From Eggerthellales bacterium UBA948 (GTDB taxonomy: Bacteria; Actinomycetota; Coriobacteriia; Coriobacteriales; UBA8131), in the NCBI GenBank assembly GCA_002293265.1, contig DBCW01000168.1, positions 1-19,359 of the forward strand: 19,359 nucleotides of DNA, read 5' to 3'. A model generated the notes under the pieces. That model saw nothing but the letters and a program-made list of their open reading frames with translations, made no database searches and was not told the origin of the DNA. Shown here piece after piece: positions 6,091 to 13,085 of this stretch. The position numbers were made by a program, and so were the translations under genes. Positions within the stretch are counted from its first letter, which is position 1; each line of letters begins with the position of its first letter.

Positions 6091-6926
6091 ATATTGGTCA
6101 AACATTGAAGCGTGATTCTGTCGTTATTGCTTTGCGTGATGAGATAAAGGTGCTTAGGGAGTCTATAGCAAGCACTCTATCAGAGATTGACTTCATTCGA
6201 CTACAGGCCAATCACCGAATTGAAGCTGAGTATGCTCTTAAGATCGGTTGCTACGAAAACGAGCTCCTCAAAAGTGATATTGCTGCTCGGCGTGAGAAAA
6301 GAAAATATACGCTGCTGCTTTCAGCGATAAACTCAGGTCAAAAACCAGATCTGACGCATATTGAAGCGCAACTTAACCACGAGCTTCATGTATGGGAAGA
6401 GCATCTTCAAGCAGCATATGACCGGTATAGAAAATTACTGTTCTATCGTAAGAATAGTCGCTTTTTGAGTGAGAAAGACAGCAAGAGGATCACACATCTC
6501 TATCGCATAATTGTTAAGCGTCTTCATCCTGATGTATGTCCGAATACCACCGAGTGGGAACAAACATTATTCTTCTCTGCACAGTCCGCCTATGAGCGAG
6601 GTGACCTTGTAAGTCTTGAGGCAATAGCTGTAACGGTAGAAGGTCTGGGCGAGAAGGACTTGTTGCGTTCGGTAGATATGGATACCAGAAGTGTATTGGA
6701 AGCGGAAGTGCTGATGCTAACTTCAACTCAGAAAAACATCGAAGAACGTTTACTTGAGATTAAGGCAGAGACACCGTATTGTTATGCTGAAAAGCTGAAA
6801 GACAAAAAATGGGTGATCAATACAGTACTTTCAATAAAGGAAAAGATCATATTCAATCAAAACGTAAGAGTGCAGTATCTTGATCGCATCAAGGGCTTAA
6901 CGAGAGAAAGTGGGTGTATCAGTTGA
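6087..6926 (+). CDS. Coiled-coil protein with degenerate J domain (cassette gene 1)
   Basis: A 279-residue cytoplasmic protein. Residues 1-120 are almost wholly helical and rich in Glu/Arg/Leu, likely coiled coil. Residues 137-182 (HLYRIIVKRLHPDVCPN...AQSAYERGDLVSLEAI) match J-domain helix II, the HPD loop (147-149) and helix III, as in DnaJ-family proteins that stimulate DnaK. Helix I is not clear and no Gly/Phe or zinc region follows. Residues 205-279 are again helical. Known J domains recruit Hsp70, so this may be a specialised co-chaperone; that is inferred from one motif. ATG 6087 has GGAGGTGA at 6070-6077. The gene overlaps the HIRAN gene by up to 13 bases and has a broken homologue at 321-806. 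Confidence 0.7.
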   Translation: MNIGQTLKRDSVVIALRDEIKVLRESIASTLSEIDFIRLQANHRIEAEYALKIGCYENELLKSDIAARREKRKYTLLLSAINSGQKPDLTHIEAQLNHELHVWEEHLQAAYDRYRKLLFYRKNSRFLSEKDSKRITHLYRIIVKRLHPDVCPNTTEWEQTLFFSAQSAYERGDLVSLEAIAVTVEGLGEKDLLRSVDMDTRSVLEAEVLMLTSTQKNIEERLLEIKAETPYCYAEKLKDKKWVINTVLSIKEKIIFNQNVRVQYLDRIKGLTRESGCIS

Positions 6927-7321
6927 CAAGATTGGCACGCAAGCAATTAGGTTCCCTAGTACAATTCATTAAAGATGGCGGTGACAACCTAGAAGTACCC
7001 AAGCCGTTTGAACAACCCATATTTCTACTCGATACACGTATTGCTAAAACTCAATATGTTGAAGGTATCGACAAGAGAGTGCACGATCTGTTCGTAGGCA
7101 CACGGTTAAGATTTCAAAGAGATGTTGACAACCGCTTTGATAAGATGGCGATCAGAGTTCTCGATTCAGGAGGTTATCGTCTAGGCTATGTTCCGGCAGA
7201 CTGCAATGAGATATTGGCACGAATGATGGATGGAGGAAAACTACTGTTTGGAGAGGTGACAGAGTTAGAGTTGCTTGGTGAGCACAAAAGGATAAGCATG
7301 AAAGTATTTTTGGATGACTAG
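6914..7321 (+). CDS. Small HIRAN-domain protein (cassette gene 2)
   Basis: Up to 135 residues. Residues 38-133 match a HIRAN domain: VGTRLRFQRDVDNRFDKMAI (61-80), then RVLDSGGYRLGYVPADCNEILARMMD. HIRAN domains occur in SNF2-family helicases such as HLTF and Rad5, where they bind 3' DNA ends, and as stand-alone bacterial proteins of unknown role. The conserved N-R/P-x-D-x-x-AI and GYVP elements are all present. The start is ambiguous: GTG 6914, or TTG 6923, whose TTGA overlaps the upstream stop with GGTG before it. Either way it is translationally coupled to the J-like gene. The final 28 residues survive as a stump in the decayed copy at 807-893. Confidence 0.8.
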   Translation: MYQLTRLARKQLGSLVQFIKDGGDNLEVPKPFEQPIFLLDTRIAKTQYVEGIDKRVHDLFVGTRLRFQRDVDNRFDKMAIRVLDSGGYRLGYVPADCNEILARMMDGGKLLFGEVTELELLGEHKRISMKVFLDD

Positions 7322-7374
7322 GCCAAGGCAGATAGATATACTAGTAGATATATACACGCGATGAAGGGATCGAA

Positions 7375-8241
7375 GTGAACCAAGACACCCCTATCCTTGA
7401 GTTTAATGCTGAATACACTTATGGAGAACTCGAGGTGCCGCTTATTTGGGTAACAGTACCTTTGTGGGATTCTGCCAATGACAAATCAGCCGGTCGAACC
7501 TATATGGCATGCTATGCTCCTGATGATGTAAGTTATGGGGCGGATTCTGAAAAAGATGAAGGCGGTATTCAGGCGTTGCAATTTGGCAGCGATTACTATA
7601 ATGAGGCGTTTAGTTACCAAGACAGCAAAGAGCGCGAAAATCGCATCGACTGTTTTAGGGCAGCAGAGATATTCTATCTACATAGTATGCAGTTAGGAAA
7701 TGTGCAGGCGATGGTCAACTTAGGGTATATTTATGCTTACGACCGCTGCGAAGGGTACAACTGGGAGTGCTTTTTCTTAAATGATTTCAATGATAGGTGT
7801 GATGGCGGATGTAAAGGTAAGACTCCTGCGCACCAATGTGAAGTATTTCCTCGAGAAAAGCGTGCGTTTGAGTACTTTGAGAGAGCAGCGATGCTTAACA
7901 ACATCGAGGCGATGTATAAGCTAGGCGATTGTTATGAAAAGGGTTTTGGTTGTGATCGGGATCAAAACAAAGCCTACACTCTCTATCTTCAAGCCTATCA
8001 GCTATCCGGTGATGAAGTGTCGTGTATTTGGGGCAGCTGTGCCTATCGCTTGGCGACGTGTTATGAATTCGCACTAGGTACGAGTCCGAACTACGGTAAA
8101 GCGTTAGAGTTCTATCACATAGCAGAGACTGGTTTGAGTGAGGCAGTAAGATCTGGTGACACATATTATGAAAAAAACTTGAGCGAATCTCGCAAAGGTA
8201 TTAAAAGACTACGCCAGGAGCTAGATGGCATCATTGATTGA
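7375..8241 (+). CDS. Sel1-repeat protein (cassette gene 3)
   Basis: A 288-residue protein with an N-terminal unclassified domain (residues 1-80, rich in aromatic residues and Asp) followed by Sel1-type TPR repeats: AAEIFYLHSMQLGNVQAMVN (about 97-116), RAFEYFERAAMLNNIEAMYK then LGDCYEKGFGC (about 163-193), and AYRLATCYEFALG...GKALEFYHIAETG (about 222-260). Sel1 repeats form curved helical scaffolds for protein-protein contacts. Between repeats is a Cys-rich insert (DRCDGGCKGKTPAHQCEVF, about 141-159) that could bind metal. GTG 7375 is used because AAGGGA (7364-7369) lies five bases upstream, and the GTG is conserved in the decayed copy (958). It lies 53 bases after the HIRAN gene. Confidence 0.8.
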   Translation: MNQDTPILEFNAEYTYGELEVPLIWVTVPLWDSANDKSAGRTYMACYAPDDVSYGADSEKDEGGIQALQFGSDYYNEAFSYQDSKERENRIDCFRAAEIFYLHSMQLGNVQAMVNLGYIYAYDRCEGYNWECFFLNDFNDRCDGGCKGKTPAHQCEVFPREKRAFEYFERAAMLNNIEAMYKLGDCYEKGFGCDRDQNKAYTLYLQAYQLSGDEVSCIWGSCAYRLATCYEFALGTSPNYGKALEFYHIAETGLSEAVRSGDTYYEKNLSESRKGIKRLRQELDGIID

Positions 8242-8342
8242 TCGGGAGCTCTCAGATTAAGCGACACAGAAGACAATCATAAATATTACTCGTCATATTT
8301 TGGCATTTGCAAACAACAGCTATTAGGCAGCGGCAAGGCGAC

Positions 8343-8365
8343 AAAAGCAACAGCGAGTTGCTTTT
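8343..8365 (+). terminator. Probable rho-independent terminator
   Basis: AAAAGCAAC (8343-8351) and GTTGCTTTT (8357-8365) form a 9-bp stem with a five-base loop, ending in four T. It lies about 100 bases after the Sel1 gene and 67 bases before the XRE gene, so it probably ends the cassette transcript. The stem has only three G-C pairs, so efficiency may be modest. Confidence 0.55.
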
Positions 8366-8431
8366 ATATGCTGCTCAGTGCTGTTATAGTTGTTGGTGGT
8401 TTTATCACTTTGTTTAGGGAGGAATGTTATT

Positions 8432-8899
8432 ATGTCTGCAAAAGAGGCACTTTATGATCTTCGCAAAACGCATGGTCTTACTCAAGATGATATGGCCGAG
8501 AAAGTGTGTGTGACTAGGCAAGCGGTTTCGCGCTGGGAAAACGGGGAGACTATCCCAAATGTTGATACACTCAAGACTATCTCTAAAGAGTTCAATGTGA
8601 CAATCGATTCAATTCTCGGTCAAAGCCAGGAGCGAGTCTGCCAAAGCTGTGCTATGCCGCTGACTAAACTGGAAGAACACGGCACTAGTGAAGACGGCGA
8701 TCTAAGTACCGAGTACTGTAGCCATTGCTATAGCGATGGAGAGTTTACAAATGAACGCACAATGGATGAGATGATTGAAACCAATCTGCGTTTTTTGAGT
8801 GAGTGGAATAAAGGGCAGAGTACCAATTATTCTGAAGATGAGGCACGCGAGATCCTTAAGGTACACCTGGCTACTTTAAAGCGGTGGAAAGATAAATAG
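8432..8899 (+). CDS. XRE-family regulator fused to a zinc-ribbon domain
   Basis: 155 residues. An N-terminal Cro/CI-type helix-turn-helix (about 6-62; LTQDDMAEKVCVTRQAVSRW and ENGETIPNVDTL) binds DNA. A C-terminal 'putative zinc ribbon' (Zn_ribbon_2-like) follows, with Cys70, Cys73, Cys96 and Cys99 (CQSCAMPL...YCSHCYSDGEF) and a helical tail (MDEMIETN...LATLKRWKDK). The zinc-ribbon half usually occurs as a separate protein; fusion to an XRE domain suggests a metal- or redox-sensing repressor, which is inference. ATG 8432 is set by AGGGAGGAA at 8416-8424; the frame extends upstream without a good start. It lies 102 bases before the flavoprotein gene and may regulate it. Confidence 0.85.
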   Translation: MSAKEALYDLRKTHGLTQDDMAEKVCVTRQAVSRWENGETIPNVDTLKTISKEFNVTIDSILGQSQERVCQSCAMPLTKLEEHGTSEDGDLSTEYCSHCYSDGEFTNERTMDEMIETNLRFLSEWNKGQSTNYSEDEAREILKVHLATLKRWKDK

Positions 8900-8911
8900 A
8901 CGCAACAATTA

Positions 8912-8994
8912 CCATTCTCCCAAAGTAATCATTTAGCATAAATATGCATTATGATAGAATAATTTTCATAAAAAATACAACTATGGGAGAATGG
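8912..8994 (+). promoter_or_regulatory. 11-bp inverted repeat flanking the flavoprotein promoter region
   Basis: CCATTCTCCCA (8912-8922) and TGGGAGAATGG (8984-8994) are perfect reverse complements 61 bases apart. The right arm contains GGGAGA and the first bases of GGGGA (8993-8997), the candidate ribosome binding sites for the flavoprotein GTG start at 9002. The A+T-rich loop includes GCATAAATATGC (8936-8947) and a TAGAAT -10-like box (8955-8960). It may be an operator pair for DNA looping, or an RNA stem masking the ribosome binding site if transcription starts upstream. Confidence 0.45.
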
Positions 8995-9001
8995 GGATAT
9001 T

Positions 9002-10528
9002 GTGGATGGGTCTTATTGTGTCGACGGGGCAAAAGGCGAAAAGCAAGTTTTAACCAAAGAAACCAGTAGACGAAAATTTATTCAAGTAATGGGTGGCGGT
9101 ATTGCCGCTATAGCTTTTAGCGGTTTGTCTGGATGCGCACCAAAACAACCGGGATCAACTGAAGTTGCCCGCACTATCGAATGCGATGTGTTAGTGGTTG
9201 GAGGCGGTGCGGCCGGTGTGACTGCCGCAGGTGCAGCGGCGGGGCAAGGCAAGAAGACGATCCTGATCGAAAAGCTAAATGCACTTAACGGCTCAAGTTC
9301 ACTTGCATTGGGAACTTTATACGGAGCCGGAACAAAACTCCAGCAAGCAGCAGGCATAGAAGATGCTCCGGATAAACTATTAGAGTATTTTCTCTCACGT
9401 GGCGGAGACAAACTTGATTATGAGGTTCAAAAGTTTTGTGCCGATCACTACGGCGAGACAATAGATTGGTTAAGTGAAGACCTAAAAGTGCCGTTTGTCG
9501 AAACGGTGTCGCTTAAGGGCAAGGACACGGTGCCAAGAGGGCACAACTTAGACCCGGCTGCGGTGGTTGCTCTTGATGCTGTAACAGAGCTGGCAAAGAA
9601 AAATAGTGTGGAATTTCACTTCTCCACAGCGGCAAAGTCCCTTGTTGTAAATGAGAGTAGCACCGTAGAAGGCATTGTTGCCCAAAACCATGAGGGCGAA
9701 TACATCCAATATAAAGCAAAAAAGGTCATCATGGCTTCCGGAGGGTTTTGCAGAAATGCCGAGATGATCAAACAATATTGTCCTGATTACAAAGGCGTAT
9801 ATACAGAAGTTGGCCTAGGTTGTACCGGTGAAGGTCTTACCATGGGCTTAGACATTGGTGCCGACTACATAGGTCACGGCGGAACCAATGGTATCTTAGC
9901 CTGTGCAGTATCTGCCGGCCAGTCCAAGTTGATCAGCACAAAGGCTCTCTGGATAGACTCAAGCGGTAATCGATTTGCCAATGAGGGCGGGCAAACCCAT
10001 GACATTTATTATGAGGTTGCTCATTTTCCTGATCAAAGCTTCTATGCAATATATGACCAGGCTATGGTTGATGCTTTGGACGAGAAGTTGAAGCATCAGT
10101 TTGACTTGGGGCTGGAGATGGGAATTTTTGCAAAGGGTAATACTGTTGCAGAGGCTGCCAAGGCATTAAATATCGACGGCGCAATTGTTGAAGAAAGTCT
10201 CAGCGCTTATAACGCGATGGTCGCTACAGGCACAGATAATCAATTTGGTAAAAACAGCAAGTTGCTTGTGCCGATAAAGGAGGCTCCTTTCTATTTGCTG
10301 ACCTTGGGCGTTTGTACGCACGGGAGCTTTGGCGGCTATCGAGTGAATACAGACTTTCAGGTCTTGGATCCCAAAGGAGACCCTCTACCAAATCTCTATG
10401 CGGTTGGTGAGGTAAGCTGCGGCACGTTCATCTACGATGATTATCCATCAGGAGGCTGTGGACTAAATTGGTCCTACACATCAGGACGTTTCGCAGGTAA
10501 AAATGCTGCTGAGGCTATCGAGGCTTAA
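9002..10528 (+). CDS. Tat-exported FAD-dependent reductase (fumarate reductase flavoprotein family)
   Basis: A 508-residue FAD-binding_2 protein. Twin-arginine signal SRRKFIQVM (Arg23-Arg24), a hydrophobic stretch and the lipobox LSGC (Cys45) mark it as a Tat-exported lipoprotein outside the membrane. DVLVVGGGAAGVTAAGAAAG (62-81) binds FAD ADP. KKVIMASGGF (240-249) and the C-terminal NLYAVGEVSCG...YPSGGCGLNWSYTSGRFAG (464-499) close the flavin site. The R-G-x-G-A arginine that acts as proton donor in fumarate reductases is not evident; the aligned stretch is ISTKALWIDSSGNRFANE (311-328). The substrate is therefore probably not fumarate. GTG 9002 is the only usable in-frame start (in-frame TAA at 8969-8971). 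The cytochrome gene 120 bases downstream is its likely electron donor. Confidence 0.85.
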   Translation: MDGSYCVDGAKGEKQVLTKETSRRKFIQVMGGGIAAIAFSGLSGCAPKQPGSTEVARTIECDVLVVGGGAAGVTAAGAAAGQGKKTILIEKLNALNGSSSLALGTLYGAGTKLQQAAGIEDAPDKLLEYFLSRGGDKLDYEVQKFCADHYGETIDWLSEDLKVPFVETVSLKGKDTVPRGHNLDPAAVVALDAVTELAKKNSVEFHFSTAAKSLVVNESSTVEGIVAQNHEGEYIQYKAKKVIMASGGFCRNAEMIKQYCPDYKGVYTEVGLGCTGEGLTMGLDIGADYIGHGGTNGILACAVSAGQSKLISTKALWIDSSGNRFANEGGQTHDIYYEVAHFPDQSFYAIYDQAMVDALDEKLKHQFDLGLEMGIFAKGNTVAEAAKALNIDGAIVEESLSAYNAMVATGTDNQFGKNSKLLVPIKEAPFYLLTLGVCTHGSFGGYRVNTDFQVLDPKGDPLPNLYAVGEVSCGTFIYDDYPSGGCGLNWSYTSGRFAGKNAAEAIEA

Positions 10529-10648
10529 TATTCGTTTCTTTTACAAATTGTTAGCTTGTCGATCTTGTGGCCAGCGTGCTCAAAGCACCTAAACTCAATA
10601 AGCAGGCTTATGTATACACAAACCGGCTGATCAAAATGGAGGGTTAGC

Positions 10649-11428
10649 ATGAACGAAAATAAATTGCACGAAGAGACAAATACAGATACAGGTACAGATA
10701 CAGACCAAAGCGTCTCGGATGAAATTGCGGATCAGGCCGCAATTGAGGCTAAGAGCCAATCCGACGTATCGGAGAACTCCACAGTAAAACGTAGGATAAA
10801 AAGATGGCCAATCATCACGGGTCTGGTTGTTGTAATTCTTGTAGCTGCCGGTGCCGGAATGCTTGTATGGCACGAAGAGCCAAGTTTTTGTGGAGCTATA
10901 TGTCACACACCAATGGATGCCTACCTCGCTACATATGAGTCAGAGCCAGGCGTGGAAGGTGTCGATAAATGGGGCAAGGTAGTTACAAATACCAGCTCTA
11001 TGCTCTCAGTAACTCATGACGCACACGGTAAAGATTGCCTTGACTGTCATGTTCCCACTATCGGCGAGCAGATAAACGAGGGTATTAAGTGGGTAAGTGG
11101 AGACTATACTTTCCCGCTCACTGAGCGCACCCTTAGTGATCTTACTGAGGCTCGTGGTCTTGAAGCCGATCAATTTTGTCTTAATGATTCTTGCCATCAT
11201 TTATCCGATGATGGAACCGTGATAAAAACCAGAGACGACTTGGAGGCGGCGACCAGCGATCTCGTTCGCAATCCGCATGATGACCAACATCAAGACTTTG
11301 ACTGCGGCACGTGTCATAAAGCGCATCGCTCCTCCGTCATGTATTGCTCCACATGCCACGCAGACAGCGAGATTCCTGCAGGCTGGGTATCCGGCGAAGA
11401 GGCATCCGTGTTGTTTAGGAATAATTAG
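10649..11428 (+). CDS. Membrane-anchored multihaem cytochrome c (NapC/NirT-like)
   Basis: 259 residues. An acidic Thr/Asp-rich cytoplasmic N-terminus (1-46; partly a repeat of the hexamer ACAGAT/ACAGGT) precedes one membrane helix (about 53-73), then a periplasm-side haem domain. Haem motifs are CLDCH (130-134), CGTCH (219-223) and CSTCH (233-237), plus two spaced-out candidates, CGAICH (81-86) and CLNDSCH (177-183). In NapC/NirT proteins the first haem lies just after the membrane helix as here, and the protein carries electrons from menaquinol to a soluble reductase. The flavoprotein upstream is the probable partner. ATG 10649 has GGAGGG at 10638-10643. Cytochrome maturation genes are not in the window. 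Confidence 0.85.
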   Translation: MNENKLHEETNTDTGTDTDQSVSDEIADQAAIEAKSQSDVSENSTVKRRIKRWPIITGLVVVILVAAGAGMLVWHEEPSFCGAICHTPMDAYLATYESEPGVEGVDKWGKVVTNTSSMLSVTHDAHGKDCLDCHVPTIGEQINEGIKWVSGDYTFPLTERTLSDLTEARGLEADQFCLNDSCHHLSDDGTVIKTRDDLEAATSDLVRNPHDDQHQDFDCGTCHKAHRSSVMYCSTCHADSEIPAGWVSGEEASVLFRNN

Positions 11429-11725
11429 GGCGGCGGTACCTAAAAGCTTTTGAAATTTTATCGCTTGCAAGATCGTAAGTTGCAAGAAAACTTAATAAGC
11501 AAACGGCTCTCTCACAGCTGCGAAACCTTCAAAAGTCTTCAGTCTATTTTCAGGTTGAGGCGATATATTTCTATCATCGACCGACAAGCACTTAGATTGT
11601 AGATTTTAGAGATTGAGCTAACAAAACGGATGAGTTGCTTTGAGCTATAAAGCTTCAAGTTCCTCGACACTTAAAAGATATCATCTCTTCCGGTTTGGCT
11701 TCAATTTCTTCTTAGGAGGTTTATG
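11429..11725 (+). other. Intergenic region before the Gln/Gly-rich membrane protein
   Basis: Almost 300 bases without a credible gene on either strand. I see short imperfect inverted pairs (for example GCTTGCAAG...TTGCAAG near 11462-11488) but no proper terminator for the cytochrome gene and no clear promoter. The strong AGGAGG at 11714-11719 at the right edge belongs to the next gene. Confidence 0.3.
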
Positions 11726-12370
11726 ATGACAACGCAAAATAATGGTGAGCCTAGCCAACAGGAACCACAAGAACCACAAGCGTCACAAGCACCAACTATC
11801 GAAAACAGCCCTGCACCGCAAGAGCAATCAACGCCAAGTTTTGAGACTAACGCTGTGCCTCAATGGCAGCCGACATCGGTGCCTGTACAGAATGCTGCTC
11901 CTAGTGTCGAGCAAATGTATGGCGAAGCAGTTGCGATCAATTCTCAGCCGGTTCGTGAGAAAGGCTTTATCAGACTGCGAGTAATAGCTGCTGTGATAAT
12001 TGCCATTGCAATTGTTCTCGTCATTGCAGGATCCGGGCTTGGTGGTTATATGCTGGGGCTTAGCAACGGTGCAGCTAATGCTCGTCCGGGATTTGGCTCA
12101 GGGCAACTTGGTGCCATGCCTCAAGATGGCAGCGGTTTTAGTGGCGAGTTACCATCAGGTGGCGGCGGAATGTCCGGCGGTTTTGGAATGGACTTCAGCC
12201 AGTTTGTTGAAGAGGGGATTATCGACCAATCCACAGCAGACAAGATGCAGAAATACTTAGAAGAGCAAATGCAGAATATGCCGCAAGGAAACCAGAGTAA
12301 TCAAGGTAGTCAGCGCGGTCAGTCAGATCAAAGTGGTAGAGGAGGTCAAGGCAGTCAGTCAAACACTTAG
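11726..12370 (+). CDS. Single-pass membrane protein with Gln/Pro-rich and Gly-rich flanks
   Basis: 214 residues, not a recognised family. Residues 1-60 are Gln/Pro/Ser-rich and probably disordered and cytoplasmic. One membrane helix lies at about 86-111 (LRVIAAVIIAIAIVLVIAGS). Outside it comes a Gly/Ser-rich stretch, a short helix (FSQFVEEGIIDQSTADKMQK then YLEEQMQN), and a Gln/Ser/Gly tail. The GxIxQxxADKxxxYL helix is a recurring short motif in Gram-positive surface and regulatory proteins. ATG 11726 is preferred to ATG 11723 because AGGAGG (11714-11719) is then six bases away. It lies downstream of the cytochrome on the same strand and is convergent with the ECF operon, its stop four bases from the end of that operon. 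Function unknown. Confidence 0.75.
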   Translation: MTTQNNGEPSQQEPQEPQASQAPTIENSPAPQEQSTPSFETNAVPQWQPTSVPVQNAAPSVEQMYGEAVAINSQPVREKGFIRLRVIAAVIIAIAIVLVIAGSGLGGYMLGLSNGAANARPGFGSGQLGAMPQDGSGFSGELPSGGGGMSGGFGMDFSQFVEEGIIDQSTADKMQKYLEEQMQNMPQGNQSNQGSQRGQSDQSGRGGQGSQSNT

Positions 12371-12374
12371 AGCC

Positions 12375-13085
12375 TCATAATCTTGCGTCTTGTTTTGAGC
12401 CGGACAGCGCATACTTATCTTTAATGCGCAAAAGCTTTCGAGACCAAGGTGCATAGATTATCAGGAGAAAGGTTACAGTAGCCACCGCGTGAATGATGTC
12501 AAAGGGTAGTGAAGCGCCGTATGCTAATATGGCGCTTTGCCACGTTAATGGCTGGATGAATCCAACAACATGCCAGGTGGTGAGAAGAACTCCATAGAGC
12601 AATGCCGAGAAAAACCCATATACATAAACAGCTGCAGGATGCTTATCAAACAATCCGCGATCAGCCAATACTCCACCAAAGTATCCGACCATACCCCAAG
12701 AATACATCTGCCACGGTGTCCAAGGTCCGTGACCAAAAAAGAAATTGGATACCAGTGCGGCAATAGCTCCCACAATAAACCCGGTGCGCCTGCCAAAAAC
12801 GACTCCTGCAACAATACATATTGCCGAGACCGGTTTGAAATCGGGAATGGCAGCAAATAAGATTCGCCCTGCTGCCGCCAGAGCGCCAAGCACCACTGCG
12901 GGAATGATCTGCCTGAGTACCGGCTTGGACAACTCAAAGTTCGCGAAGAAAACAGCGATCGCTGCCAGTGCTACCAGCAATGACAAAACTGCCGCCTGAG
13001 TAATTTGAAGGCTTGCGCAGATAAAAAGCGTCAAAGGTACAAATGCCAAAATTGGTATTTCCAGTTTTGCAAGTATGCGCTTCAT
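12375..13085 (-). CDS. ECF transporter substrate-binding (S) component
   Basis: 236 residues with about six hydrophobic segments and the S-component signature region FKPVSAICIVAGVVFGRRTG followed by GAIAALVSNFFFGHGPWTPW. S components bind a vitamin in the membrane and hand it through the toppling mechanism to the EcfT/EcfA energising unit. This one resembles S components annotated near cobalamin genes (CbrT-like), and the riboswitch at the head of the operon supports cobalamin or a cobamide precursor. The start overlaps the stop of the ATPase gene (ATGA), so it is the last of five tightly coupled genes. Which corrinoid it binds cannot be read from the sequence. Confidence 0.85.
   Translation of the reverse strand: MKRILAKLEIPILAFVPLTLFICASLQITQAAVLSLLVALAAIAVFFANFELSKPVLRQIIPAVVLGALAAAGRILFAAIPDFKPVSAICIVAGVVFGRRTGFIVGAIAALVSNFFFGHGPWTPWQMYSWGMVGYFGGVLADRGLFDKHPAAVYVYGFFSALLYGVLLTTWHVVGFIQPLTWQSAILAYGASLPFDIIHAVATVTFLLIIYAPWSRKLLRIKDKYALSGSKQDARL

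Noticed and set aside
10631..10906. 91-codon minus-strand ORF with Cys/Ile-rich C-terminus
   Set aside because: Antisense shadow of the cytochrome N-terminal repeat region and membrane helix.
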